Both the position numbers and the translations under genes were made by a program. The notes beneath the pieces are model-generated. The model did not search any database, was not told the DNA's origin, and saw nothing but the letters and a program-made list of their open reading frames with translations. Source: CAWKAV01 sp963847735 (GTDB lineage: Bacteria > Desulfobacterota > Desulfuromonadia > Desulfuromonadales > BM103). Taken from it: a stretch of 64,000 nt of DNA. How positions within the stretch are numbered: position 1 is the first letter of the stretch; the number at the start of each line of letters is the position of its first letter. The stretch covers positions 248,001 to 312,000 of the forward strand of contig CAWKAV010000016.1 in assembly GCA_963847735.1 (NCBI GenBank), written 5' to 3'. Below, piece by piece: positions 19,847 through 28,066 of the stretch.

Positions 19847-20887
19847 CTACCGTTCGACGCCAAATCTGTCAAGCGGGTCTCCCTGGCGCATGTGATCCAG
19901 TTCTCCGGCGATAGTGTTTACAAGCTCGGGCAGACCTTCTCTGGTGACTGCCGAAATTGCCAGCGTTCGAAAGCCACGGCTCTCAAAGACCGGCCGAAGC
20001 TCCGCTGTCTGCTCGCGGACCTCGGTTATGTCCTGCTTGGTAAAGACCACCAGCATTGGCCGATCACTCAAGGCCGGGTCGTAGCGCCTGAGCTCACGAT
20101 TGATGGTGTCGAAATTATTGATCGGGTCACCTTCCTGAAGGCAGGAAAGATCAACGAGATGCAAAAAGAGATCGGTGCGTTCGATGTGCCGCAGAAAACG
20201 TGAACCGAGCCCATGGCCATCGCTGGCGCCTTCTATCAATCCGGGAATGTCGGCAATGACGAAAGAGCGAAAGTCGCCATAGCGGACCACGCCCAGGTTA
20301 GGGACCAGGGTGGTGAACGGGTAGTCAGCAACCTTCGGACGGGCAGCTGATACCGAGGAGATCAGTGTCGATTTGCCGGCGTTTGGCAACCCAACCAAGC
20401 CGACATCAGCAAGAAGTTTAAGCTGCAATCGCAGGGTGCGTTCATCGCCGGGCATCCCAGGTTGGGTGTGCCGGGGGGCCCGGTTGGTGGAAGTGAGGAA
20501 GCGGGCGTTACCGCGCCCTCCCTGGCCGCCTTTGAGGAGAAGGAAGCCCTGATCAGTCCTGGTCAGGTCGGCGAGGAGCTCTCCGGTTTCATCATCGTAG
20601 ACCAGAGTCCCGGGTGGTACCTTGATGGTCAGGTCCTCACCGCTCTTGCCGTGCCTGTTTTTTCCCATGCCCGGCACGCCATTCTGGGCTTTAAGATGGT
20701 GTTTGTAGCGCAAGTCGAGAAGAGTAGAAAGGGCCGTGTCCACTTCGAGCAGGACATCTCCGCCACGGCCGCCGTCACCACCATCGGGTCCGCCGAGCGG
20801 AACGAACTTCTCGCGGAGAAAGGAGAGACAGCCGCGTCCACCATCGCCGGCTTTGACGTGTATTTTAACTTCGTCGATGAATTTCAT
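19847..20887 (-). CDS. obgE: ObgE/CgtA, ribosome-assembly GTPase
   Basis: ObgE is a GTPase in 50S assembly and stringent control. The start at 20887 (MKFIDEVKIHVKAGDGG) matches the Obg N-terminal glycine-rich domain, with GGPDGGDGGRGGDV. The G domain has LVGLPNAGKSTL (G1), YPFTTLVPNLG (G2), DIPGLIEGA (G3) and FTKQD (G4). There is no long C-terminal extension (346 residues). It sits in the conserved rplU-rpmA-obgE cluster; a terminator between rpmA and obgE means it probably also has its own promoter. Confidence 0.96.
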   Translation of the reverse strand: MKFIDEVKIHVKAGDGGRGCLSFLREKFVPLGGPDGGDGGRGGDVLLEVDTALSTLLDLRYKHHLKAQNGVPGMGKNRHGKSGEDLTIKVPPGTLVYDDETGELLADLTRTDQGFLLLKGGQGGRGNARFLTSTNRAPRHTQPGMPGDERTLRLQLKLLADVGLVGLPNAGKSTLISSVSAARPKVADYPFTTLVPNLGVVRYGDFRSFVIADIPGLIEGASDGHGLGSRFLRHIERTDLFLHLVDLSCLQEGDPINNFDTINRELRRYDPALSDRPMLVVFTKQDITEVREQTAELRPVFESRGFRTLAISAVTREGLPELVNTIAGELDHMRQGDPLDRFGVER

Positions 20888-20977
20888 ATAATAGGTGCAA
20901 GGCGAAGGGTGCGAGGTTCTGGGAGGAACTCCCTTAACCATTAACCCTGGACCCTTCTCCAGCTAATTAAGTCATAA

Positions 20978-21016
20978 CATAAAAAACCCGAAGCTCACTA
21001 AGAACCCCGGGTTTCT
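20978..21016 (-). terminator. Intrinsic terminator after rpmA
   Basis: On the minus strand AAACCCG (21014-21008) pairs with CGGGTTT (20990-20984) across a 17-base loop and runs into a T tract. It lies 22 bases after the rpmA stop, so it ends or attenuates the rplU-rpmA transcript before obgE. The loop is long for a terminator, so it may read through partly. Confidence 0.65.
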
Positions 21017-21037
21017 TAACTTTTTAGAAGTCGGTTC

Positions 21038-21289
21038 TCAGGCGTAGACGCTGACTTTCTTGCGGTCCTTGCCGAGACGCTCGAACTTGACCTTGCCTTC
21101 TACCAGGGCGAAGAGGGTGTAATCCTTGCCACAACCGACATTGTTGCCGGGGTGAATGGTCGTGCCGCGTTGACGAACCAGAATTGATCCGGCTGTCACC
21201 AGTTGACCGTCGTAACGCTTGACTCCGAGGCGCTTGCCAGCACTGTCACGGCCGTTGCGGGTGCTGCCGCCGGCTTTTTTGTGAGCCAT
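21038..21289 (-). CDS. rpmA: RpmA, ribosomal protein L27
   Basis: The 83-residue L27 begins [20 protein letters not shown], the classic N-terminus that reaches the peptidyl-transferase centre without a processed leader. [15 protein letters not shown] and [14 protein letters not shown] follow. It is cotranscribed with rplU, 11 bases upstream. Confidence 0.98.
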   Translation of the reverse strand: MAHKKAGGSTRNGRDSAGKRLGVKRYDGQLVTAGSILVRQRGTTIHPGNNVGCGKDYTLFALVEGKVKFERLGKDRKKVSVYA

Positions 21290-21300
21290 GATTTTACTCC

Positions 21301-21609
21301 TTAAGCTTCAATATCCATGATCTTGAGACGGGTGAGGGGCTGACGGTGGCCGAACTTCTTGCGAAAATTTTTACGCCGCTTCGATTTGAAGACCAGGATT
21401 TTTTTATCTTTACCCTGTTCAACGATCTTTGCTTTCACTTTCGCATCAGGTAAGAGAGGTGTCCCGATTTTAACCTCTTCTCCGCCAACCATGAGGACTT
21501 CGTCCAGTTCGATGGTATCACCCACCGCACCTTCCAGTTTTTCGACCTTGAGAATGTCGCCTGCGGAAACTTTATATTGCTTTCCTCCGGTTTTAATGAC
21601 CGCGTACAT
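21301..21609 (-). CDS. rplU: RplU, ribosomal protein L21
   Basis: The 102-residue L21 begins [18 protein letters not shown] and contains [20 protein letters not shown], the conserved rRNA-binding tail. It is the first gene of the rplU-rpmA transcript, with a strong promoter and a hairpin leader immediately upstream. Confidence 0.98.
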   Translation of the reverse strand: MYAVIKTGGKQYKVSAGDILKVEKLEGAVGDTIELDEVLMVGGEEVKIGTPLLPDAKVKAKIVEQGKDKKILVFKSKRRKNFRKKFGHRQPLTRLKIMDIEA

Positions 21610-21641
21610 AGCCGATTCACCTCGCTTTCATACCTTGGATT

Positions 21642-21657
21642 GCGGACCTTGGTCCGC
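21642..21657 (-). promoter_or_regulatory. Perfect palindrome in the rplU leader
   Basis: GCGGACC-TT-GGTCCGC (as read on +) is a 7-base perfect inverted repeat in the transcribed leader, between the promoter and the rplU ATG. It could fold as a tight hairpin mimicking an L21 binding site or be a DNA operator. Leader control of L21 operons is known in some bacteria; whether this hairpin does it is inference. Confidence 0.5.
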
Positions 21658-21670
21658 TCAGGAACTGGTA

Positions 21671-21700
21671 TTTATACTTTTGTCGGTGTGGATATGTCAA
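21671..21700 (-). promoter_or_regulatory. Sigma-70-type promoter for rplU-rpmA
   Basis: On the minus strand TTGACA (21700-21695) and TATAAA (21676-21671) are separated by 18 bases. The -35 is a full match and the -10 is one base off consensus, as expected for a highly expressed ribosomal-protein operon. It lies about 60 bases before the rplU start. Confidence 0.72.
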
Positions 21701-21883
21701 GAAAAAAGGTGTCGAGTGAATGTGCGGGGATCGTTTGTGTGAGATTGCAGGACTCACTGTAGTTTCAGGGTGTTAAGTTGTTTTCTTAACCGGGGGTGCG
21801 GGTTTGACATGGTCTTGGGTACGATGTAGAAGTCAGGAAAGGTCAATTACAGGCCGAAGGTTCGGTGGAACAGGCGGTTTTTA

Positions 21884-22339
21884 GTGTCGTTGGCGGCTTT
21901 TATGGTTCTTTTCTGTCCATCAAGGGTTCTGGCTGTTGGAGATGAACTGCCGGATAAACTAATCAGCAAGGGCGGTGTTATCTACCCGCGCACCGGTGAT
22001 TCGATACAATTCATCTTCAGGGCGCCGAAGAATGTCAAAGACTTTCTCAAACCAGAGATGCTTATTGGAGTTCTGCCGGAAGACTGTCTCTCTGTGAGTG
22101 GCCCGGAGGGAGAATATTTTCGCTGTTCTCACGGGCTGGTTCTCGTACCGGTCCTTCACGATAGTGAGGCTGTCTACATGAAAAGAGCCGGGTCAGCCGA
22201 CAACGATCTCGAACTGTTCGATATGGAAACCCTGCCGGGCGGAAATCGTGATCTGTTTTTCGAACTTCTTCTCCAGTTCCTCGATACCATGACGTTCATC
22301 GTCGTAAAGGATTGCGGCGATGTCCGGATGAACCAGTAG
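21884..22339 (+). CDS. Possible secreted hypothetical protein, overlapping the end of rng
   Basis: A frame beginning at GTG 21884 (or ATG 21902) encodes a hydrophobic leader resembling a signal peptide (AAFMVLFCPSRVLAVG), then a soluble segment with YPRTGDSIQFIFRAP. The first 100 residues lie in the gap upstream of the convergent rng end. The last 49 codons overlap rng antisense, which is unusual, so the natural stop may be earlier or the frame partly spurious. There is no clear ribosome site. I do not recognise the family. Confidence 0.35.
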   Translation: MSLAAFMVLFCPSRVLAVGDELPDKLISKGGVIYPRTGDSIQFIFRAPKNVKDFLKPEMLIGVLPEDCLSVSGPEGEYFRCSHGLVLVPVLHDSEAVYMKRAGSADNDLELFDMETLPGGNRDLFFELLLQFLDTMTFIVVKDCGDVRMNQ

Positions 22340-23704
22340 AGTCATGCGATAGCCGGGTGCCGGCCTCATCTCGCGCTGCAGTTCCCTGAAAATTTCGTAA
22401 ACAATGGTTATGCGGCTTTTAACATAACCTTTGCCTTCGCAGTAAGGGCAGGCTTCGCAAAGAGTCCGGCCAATACTCTCTCGAACCCGTTTGCGGGTCA
22501 TCTCCACCAAACCGAGTTCAGATATCTTGAGAATGTTGGTCTTTGCTTTGTCGTTTTTGAGGGCCTCTTCGAGTACGGCATGGACTTTCTCCCGGTGAGC
22601 TTCCTTTTCCATGTCAATGAAGTCGATGATGATCAGTCCGCCAATGTTGCGCAGGCGCAGCTGAAAGGCCACTTCTTTGATGGCCTCAAGGTTGGTTTTG
22701 AGAATGGTGTCTTCCAGATTATGCTTGCCAACGTAACGGCCGGTATTGACATCGACTGCTGTTAGAGCCTCGGTCTGTTCAATGATGATATAACCACCGC
22801 TCTTCAGCCAGACCTTGCGGCCGAGAGCCCGGGCGATTTCCACCTCGAGGCCAAAGGTATCGAAAATCGGTTCGCTGCCATGATATTCCTCGACCTGGAA
22901 GTTGTGCCCAGGCATGAAGGTGTTCAGGAAACGGACTATTTTGTAGAATTCGACCGGGTTGTCCACGATGATTCGTGAGACATCCTCGGTCAGAATATCG
23001 CGCAGCACCTTGCTGGTGACATCAAGATCAGAGTGGATCAGGCTGGGAGCTTTCTTGTCCATGCGGCGTTCGCTGATATGGTCCCAGAGATTGACCAGGT
23101 AGTCCATGTCGGCCTTAAGTTCTTCTCCGTCGCGACTTTCGGCGGCCGTCCGTACGATGAAGCCGGTTCCGGCAGGACGCATCACATCAACCAGGTGGCG
23201 CAGGCGTTCCCGCTCTTCCTCATGCTCAATCCGGCGCGAGATGCCGACATGATCGACCGTTGGCATGAATACGAGATTGCGGCCGGGCAGAGAGATCTGC
23301 GAAGTGATGCGTGCCCCTTTGGTGCCGATCGGTTCCTTGGAGACCTGGACCAGGATGTCCTGGCCTTCCTGCAGGAGCTCTTCGATCGGTGGCAGTGACG
23401 GACGCTCTTCTCCGGACTCTTCGCCGGATTGATCGTGACGGTGGCCAACTTCTACGAAATACTCGACAGCTTCAATTTCATCAAGCACATCAGCGACATA
23501 GAGGAAAGCCGCTTTCTCCAGGCCGATGTCGACGAAGGCCGCCTGCATGCCGGGCAAAACCCTGGTGACCCGGCCACGATAGATGTTGCCGACGATGCCG
23601 AGTTCGCGGGTGCGCTCGATGTAGAGTTCTGCGATATGGCCGCTCTCTAGGAGTGCAATCCGTGTCTCATGGGACGTGGTGTTGATGACCAGTTCTTTGG
23701 TCAT
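22193..23704 (-). CDS. rng: Rng, ribonuclease G (RNase E/G family)
   Basis: RNase G matures 16S rRNA 5' ends and decays mRNA. The 503-residue protein has an S1 domain (GNIYRGRVTRVLPGMQAAFVD, residues about 37-120), an RNase H-like fold, the metal-binding catalytic stretch GGLIIIDFIDM, the Zn-link cysteines in LCEACPYC, and TSALTAVDVNTG-like sequence (EALTAVDVNTGRYVG). It lacks the long RNase E tail. The upstream radical-SAM gene is on the same strand with 158 bases between, a pairing common in other phyla. Confidence 0.95.
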   Translation of the reverse strand: MTKELVINTTSHETRIALLESGHIAELYIERTRELGIVGNIYRGRVTRVLPGMQAAFVDIGLEKAAFLYVADVLDEIEAVEYFVEVGHRHDQSGEESGEERPSLPPIEELLQEGQDILVQVSKEPIGTKGARITSQISLPGRNLVFMPTVDHVGISRRIEHEEERERLRHLVDVMRPAGTGFIVRTAAESRDGEELKADMDYLVNLWDHISERRMDKKAPSLIHSDLDVTSKVLRDILTEDVSRIIVDNPVEFYKIVRFLNTFMPGHNFQVEEYHGSEPIFDTFGLEVEIARALGRKVWLKSGGYIIIEQTEALTAVDVNTGRYVGKHNLEDTILKTNLEAIKEVAFQLRLRNIGGLIIIDFIDMEKEAHREKVHAVLEEALKNDKAKTNILKISELGLVEMTRKRVRESIGRTLCEACPYCEGKGYVKSRITIVYEIFRELQREMRPAPGYRMTLLVHPDIAAILYDDERHGIEELEKKFEKQITISARQGFHIEQFEIVVG

Positions 23705-23862
23705 GTTCTGTCTCCTTCAAGGTAAAAATTATATATGGCAAAAGCGAGAAATCAGTTGTCGGATAAAACGACAGCGGTCGTGACATTATCTGAGGTCCAG
23801 GAAGTTAGGTGCCCCTGTCTTTCTCCTCTGTCTCAGCCGCGTCGGCAATGTAAATCTTTCAA

Positions 23863-26382
23863 TCAAGCAACCTCTGTCGCGGCATCTTTCAACTCGATTG
23901 CAGTTTTAACTATTCCCAGGACGCGGACTTGCTCAACGTCCTTGTTCAGCAGGTAGGCTGCCAGAAAGAGAGGACTTCCGGAATGCATCCTCATCCAGAG
24001 CAGGTTGCCCTGTCGTCTCAGGTCAAGCACCCAGGGGCGCAGGTCGAGCTCGCTCGAGCGGTTCTTTTTCACTCTTGTCGTAACGACCGACTTCTGCGCC
24101 AGGAAATCCTTCAGCCGGCTTTCGAGTCCATCGTCCGTGTCTTCGGGCAGGGGGACCTTGAAGGTCGTTGCCAGGATGCTGTCAGCCGGTGACGCGTTCT
24201 TGCGCGGCCAGATCTCTGCACTCAGAACACAAACCCCTGCCGGCAATTCCTGGTTGAGCCTGGCCATGGCTTCCTGTGGCTGGCATGGCATGGTTAATTC
24301 CAGATCGATCAGTTCCGTTTCGCTGGAAACTCCGAGGGGTAGAGCGTCACCGAAGCTGACGCGGGGTGCCGGATGGAAGCCCGCCGAATATTTTACCGGC
24401 AGATCGGCACGGCGGATCGCCCGGTGGATCAATGTCATGTACTCGAGGTGACTGAGGCTGGCGGCCCGGTCTGTTTTTGTCACTGTCAGGCGAAGTTTCG
24501 GCACAAGTGTCGGTACCGGGGGTGTCGCCTCCACTTCTCCTGTCGGCATTGCCAGTCGACTGCTGTCAGACAGGCGTGGTCGAACAGTGTCGAAATCACA
24601 AAGACCACAATAGCCGCATTGACCGTTCCGGCAATCAGGGGTGGCTTTACCGAGCAGCCCGGCCTGACGTTCATGCAGTAAAAAGTTTTTTGTAACGCCG
24701 GCGTCGATGTGATCCCAGGGCAAGGTCTCTCCGGGCAATCTTTGACGCAGGTACCAGGACGGCTCAATGTTTACGGCGGCGAAGGCTTCCTGCCATAAAC
24801 CCCAACGAAAGTGGTCGCGCCAGCCATCAAAGCGACATCCGCGTTTGACTGCCTCCTCGAGCACCTCTCCCAATCGGCGATCGCCACGGGCAAAGACGCC
24901 CTCAAGAAAGGAGAGTTCCGCCTCATGCCATTTTAGCCGCAGGCGCTTTTTCTTAAGTGCACTTCGTAACTTTTCCTGTCGTGTCAGTGTCTCATCGATG
25001 CCGATCTGTGCATCCCATTGAAAGGGTGTATGGGCTTTGGGAACAAAGGTTGAGACTGAGACGTTGACATCGGCTCCGCCCTGTGTGCCGCGTCCGGCGG
25101 CTTTGACCCGGGCGGCAAGGTCAACCAGTGCGGTCAGGTCTTGTTCAGTTTCAGTCGGCAGGCCAATCATGAAATATAGCTTTATGATCCGCCAGCCAAG
25201 CTCAAAAGCGGTCCGGGCACTTGTCAGCAGATCCTCTTCGAGAATCCCCTTGTTGATCACTTGGCGCAGGCGTTCGCTGCCCGCTTCTGGAGCAAGGGTG
25301 AAGCCGGTTTTACGCACTTTTTTAATTTCATTCATCAGTGCGGGGGTTAAAGAGCCCACCCGCAGGCTTGGCAGGGAGATTGCTACTCGCTGATCGGCAT
25401 AGCAGCCCATGAGATTCTGCATCAGGGTCTCAATGGCGCTGTAGTCGCCGGTGGAGAGCGAGAGCAACGAGACTTCATCATAACCGGAGTGGCGCAACAG
25501 CTGGTCAATCAGGTTGCGGATTGTTTCCGGTTGCCGCTCGCGCACCGGACGGTAGATGTAGCCGGCCTGGCAGAAACGGCAGCCACGTGTGCAACCGCGT
25601 GCAACTTCAACGGCAACCCGGTCGTGGACCGTTTGCAAAAAAGGTACGATCGGTTGTTCGGGGTAGGGCGCAGAGTCGAGATCAGCCAGAACCCGACGGC
25701 GTACTTTCGTCTGTTGCGGGATTTTCGGTGTGATTTCTGCAATTCGACCGTCCGGTCGATATGTGATGGTAAAAAAGGCTGGCACATAAAGTCCTTCGAT
25801 CATGGCAAGGCGCTTGAGAAGACTGGTCCGATCTTCGCCTGCGGCTTTGCTGGCACGAACCGCAGCACAGAGTTCAATAACGGCTTCTTCGCCATCACCG
25901 ATGACGGCGCAGTCAAAAAAATCGGCCAGTGGTTCCGGATTAAAAGCGCAGGGGCCGCCGACAACTATCAATGGGGACTGGTCAGTACGTTCGCTGGCAC
26001 GCAACGGCAGGTCGGCCAGATCAAGCATCATTAAAACATTTGAATAGCAGAGCTCATACTGCAAAGAAAAGCCGATAATATCGAATTCGGCCAGGGCGCG
26101 GCCGCTTTCCAGCGAGGAGAGAGGCTTGCCGTCTCTACGCAGTTGAGCCTCGCGGTCCGGCCAGGGCGCGTAGGTGCGTTCCGCGGCAATCCATGATGCA
26201 TCGTTCAGAACCCGGTAAAGAATGGCTGAGCCAATATGACTCATGCCGACTTCATAGACATCGGGAAAGGCCAGGACAAAAGTTACGTCAACCTGGCTCC
26301 AGTCTTTACAGATGCTGCCACGTTCGCCTCCCAGATAGCGAGCCGGACGATTCAGATGATAGATAGAAGATGCTGTATTCAT
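23863..26382 (-). CDS. TIGR03960-type radical SAM protein fused to a DUF2344 (TIGR03936) domain
   Basis: Order of parts: an N-terminal B12-binding-like Rossmann segment (FPDVYEVGMSHIGSAILY, IVVGGPCAFNPEPLA); a radical SAM core with the cluster ARGCTRGCRFCQAGYIYRP (C-x3-C-x2-C); a linker with CGYCGLCDF; then a C-terminal DUF2344 domain from about residue 640 (ASLSHLEYMTLIHRAIRRA, KYSAGFHPAPRVSFG). In other bacteria these halves are often adjacent genes near RNase E/G and L21. The substrate is unknown; a link to RNA or tRNA metabolism is inferred from neighbours. The start at 26382 (MNTASSIYHL) follows TAAGG. Confidence 0.87.
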   Translation of the reverse strand: MNTASSIYHLNRPARYLGGERGSICKDWSQVDVTFVLAFPDVYEVGMSHIGSAILYRVLNDASWIAAERTYAPWPDREAQLRRDGKPLSSLESGRALAEFDIIGFSLQYELCYSNVLMMLDLADLPLRASERTDQSPLIVVGGPCAFNPEPLADFFDCAVIGDGEEAVIELCAAVRASKAAGEDRTSLLKRLAMIEGLYVPAFFTITYRPDGRIAEITPKIPQQTKVRRRVLADLDSAPYPEQPIVPFLQTVHDRVAVEVARGCTRGCRFCQAGYIYRPVRERQPETIRNLIDQLLRHSGYDEVSLLSLSTGDYSAIETLMQNLMGCYADQRVAISLPSLRVGSLTPALMNEIKKVRKTGFTLAPEAGSERLRQVINKGILEEDLLTSARTAFELGWRIIKLYFMIGLPTETEQDLTALVDLAARVKAAGRGTQGGADVNVSVSTFVPKAHTPFQWDAQIGIDETLTRQEKLRSALKKKRLRLKWHEAELSFLEGVFARGDRRLGEVLEEAVKRGCRFDGWRDHFRWGLWQEAFAAVNIEPSWYLRQRLPGETLPWDHIDAGVTKNFLLHERQAGLLGKATPDCRNGQCGYCGLCDFDTVRPRLSDSSRLAMPTGEVEATPPVPTLVPKLRLTVTKTDRAASLSHLEYMTLIHRAIRRADLPVKYSAGFHPAPRVSFGDALPLGVSSETELIDLELTMPCQPQEAMARLNQELPAGVCVLSAEIWPRKNASPADSILATTFKVPLPEDTDDGLESRLKDFLAQKSVVTTRVKKNRSSELDLRPWVLDLRRQGNLLWMRMHSGSPLFLAAYLLNKDVEQVRVLGIVKTAIELKDAATEVA

Positions 26383-26506
26383 GAAAGCCTTAATGTCACA
26401 GAAATTTTTAATCATATTGCGATACGAAAGCCTTCAAAATAGCATGTTCTTTTTTAAGTGAACAAGCAATTCAGTGCGGGCTGACAATAAAAATACGGTT
26501 CTATAA

Positions 26507-26666
26507 CCCCCAAAAAGGTTGTGCTTGCTACAAAGACGCGAAGGCCCCAGGAAGTGCGTTATATAGAGTAAAGAACGATATTTTGATCATGCAATGTGAT
26601 GTTTGCAGAAAAATACGAGTGTTTCCTTCGTGTCTTGGTGACTTGGTGGCTAACCTTTTTTTGGTT
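26507..26666. repeat. Imperfect inverted-repeat element in a 495-base gene-free region
   Basis: The gap 26383-26877 has no gene. In it, an arm at 26507-26547 (CAAAAAGGTT, then CAAAGACGCGAAGG) is matched in inverse orientation at 26621-26666 (CCTTCGTGTCTTGGTG, then AACCTTTTTTTGG). About 75 bases lie between the arms. The motif type (ACCAAGACACGAAGG) resembles short dispersed non-coding repeats of many bacterial genomes. The remainder of the gap is A+T-rich and ends in a promoter. It could be a MITE-like relic or a transcribed hairpin. Confidence 0.45.
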
Positions 26667-26796
26667 GTAAGTCCGATTAATTAAAAAGGGTTTGCTAATA
26701 AAGGTGCCGAAGGTTCTGGGTCTAAATATAAAAAATGACGTTAAAACAGATAGTTGAAAAAATTTTAAAATAATTAATATTATTTAACTATTATGA

Positions 26797-26825
26797 TTGA
26801 CATGAATTATTTTTAATGTTAAAAC
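26797..26825 (+). promoter_or_regulatory. Promoter for the tandem small membrane proteins
   Basis: TTGACA (26797-26802) is followed after 17 bases by TAAAAC (26820-26825), within very A+T-rich DNA about 53 bases before the first small gene. The -35 is perfect; the -10 is four of six. It fits a strong sigma-70 promoter for the two-gene unit. Confidence 0.55.
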
Positions 26826-26877
26826 TCTAATCAACAAAACAGGAACAACTCACAAACTTTAACGACAGGAGGTCGTC

Positions 26878-27024
26878 ATGAAAACTCAAAGCCGCTTTAT
26901 GGAAAACGTAAAAAGTAGTTACCTGGTTCTGGTTATTGCCCTGCTCGGCGTGTTTGCCTTCATTTCGGCGGTCCTGATCGCCTGGCCGGCACTCGCCTAT
27001 ATCGGCTCGAAACTTTTCAACTAG
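26878..27024 (+). CDS. 48-residue single-span membrane protein, copy 1
   Basis: ATG 26878 follows ACAGGAGGTCGTC, an almost perfect ribosome site. The 48-residue product has a charged N-terminus (MKTQSRFMENVKSSY), one hydrophobic span and the ending WPALAYIGSKLFN. A second gene 59 bases downstream encodes a clear paralogue of the same length. The shared core is GVFAF(I/V)SA-x-LIAWPALAY(I/L)G-x-K-x-FN. The promoter upstream and terminator after copy 2 make a compact unit. I do not recognise the family; membrane peptide regulator, small respiratory subunit or holin-like protein are all open. Confidence 0.82.
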   Translation: MKTQSRFMENVKSSYLVLVIALLGVFAFISAVLIAWPALAYIGSKLFN

Positions 27025-27083
27025 CACTATAGCCCGAAGCAATCAACGCTCTTGCGAGCATAGAGATAGTCAGGAGAAACGCC

Positions 27084-27230
27084 ATGAAAACCTCAGCCAA
27101 TATCGTCAATGTCGTCAAAGCCAGTTACACCGTTTCCATCATGTGCGTGCTTGGCGTCTTCGCCTTTGTCTCTGCGACGTTGATCGCCTGGCCGGCCCTT
27201 GCCTACCTCGGCGCCAAGATGTTCAACTAA
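27084..27230 (+). CDS. 48-residue single-span membrane protein, copy 2
   Basis: ATG 27084 follows CAGGAGAAACGCC. The product (MKTSANIVNVVKASYTVSIM at its N-terminus) is collinear with copy 1 over all 48 residues and ends WPALAYLGAKMFN. Divergence is concentrated in the N-terminal half, while the span and tail are nearly fixed, so the two have been under selection since duplication. A strong hairpin terminator stands 46 bases downstream. Function unknown; the pair may form a hetero-oligomer in the inner membrane. Confidence 0.82.
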   Translation: MKTSANIVNVVKASYTVSIMCVLGVFAFVSATLIAWPALAYLGAKMFN

Positions 27231-27276
27231 AGCAGTTGCTGGCCGGAGTCAACTCCTGCCTGTCTTAGATGTCAAT

Positions 27277-27311
27277 AAAAAAGGCCGTCCTCACGAGAGG
27301 CGGCCTTTTTT
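27277..27311. terminator. Bidirectional intrinsic terminator
   Basis: AAAAAAGGCCG (27277-27287) pairs perfectly with CGGCCTTTTTT (27301-27311). The loop contains a further CCT/AGG pairing. Both strands show a T run after the G+C stem, so it can end the small membrane-protein unit on + and the ferritin-like gene on -. Confidence 0.88.
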
Positions 27312-27335
27312 ATTTTTATCCTTAGCCTGCGAAAA

Positions 27336-27800
27336 TTAGCTACCCATTCCAAACATGGCCCTGTAGTCTTCTTCAACCAGTTCCAGGTGATTGTGAGTCG
27401 AAGTCGCATTCGCCAGATAAACCCGGGCAATTTCTGGATTGTCAATTTGATCGGCCATCTTGCGCAATTCTTTCTCCAACGTCTCTTCCTGTTCTATAGC
27501 CAGTTCGAGTGCTTTGCGCTCGTCAAAATCCTGGACCAGCAACCTTTGCAGGTTTTTCCACCAGTTGGATGCAGTATTAGGTGGTGCATTCATAAACTCC
27601 TGGAAGGAAGGGATGTCGTCCCCGGGATAGATCCTGAAAAAAGATTCAGCGTGCTGATATTCCTCTCTTGCCAGAATCTCAAACGTCTGTCGGGCTCTGT
27701 CTTCCGCCATCCGTTCTGCGCCATACTTGTAGTAATCCATAGCGTCTTTTTCGGTCTGGATGGAGTCCTTGATCGCCTTTTGCACGTCAATGGGTCCCAT
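27336..27800 (-). CDS. Ferritin-like (rubrerythrin-type) diiron domain protein
   Basis: This 154-residue all-helical protein has the four-helix pattern of the rubrerythrin branch: a Glu in QTEKDAMDYYKYGAE, the helix-B motif REEYQHAESFF (E-x2-H), EQEETLEKELRKMA in helix C, and HNHLELVEEDYRAMF in helix D. It has no rubredoxin finger. Such proteins detoxify peroxide or handle iron in anaerobes. It converges on the tandem 48-residue genes and shares their terminator. The GAGG ribosome site is just before ATG 27800. Confidence 0.83.
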   Translation of the reverse strand: MGPIDVQKAIKDSIQTEKDAMDYYKYGAERMAEDRARQTFEILAREEYQHAESFFRIYPGDDIPSFQEFMNAPPNTASNWWKNLQRLLVQDFDERKALELAIEQEETLEKELRKMADQIDNPEIARVYLANATSTHNHLELVEEDYRAMFGMGS

Positions 27801-28066
27801 TTTAAGCCTCCTTCATATTTTCAGATTCTACGGTCCGGATTTGAATCAATACTCTAATAGCGCACATTCATAACACATTTTAAGAAACAGGTCTTGTTTT
27901 TTCTTGCTCCGGGGATGGGGCTTTGAGTAATTTTTGAAGACAGTGAACCAGCCTGGCGTCAGGTGAGGGCAAAGGGTAGCCTGGACCTGTTTTGATGCTA
28001 TACTTTGTCAAACTGTGCGGAAATACGAAACCGAAAGAATTAATCTGGTCTGAAAAGAGATGGCTT

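Noticed and set aside
18924..19895. 323-codon open frame on + opposite proB
   Set aside because: Shadow of proB and part of obgE; composition and lack of motifs show it is not coding.
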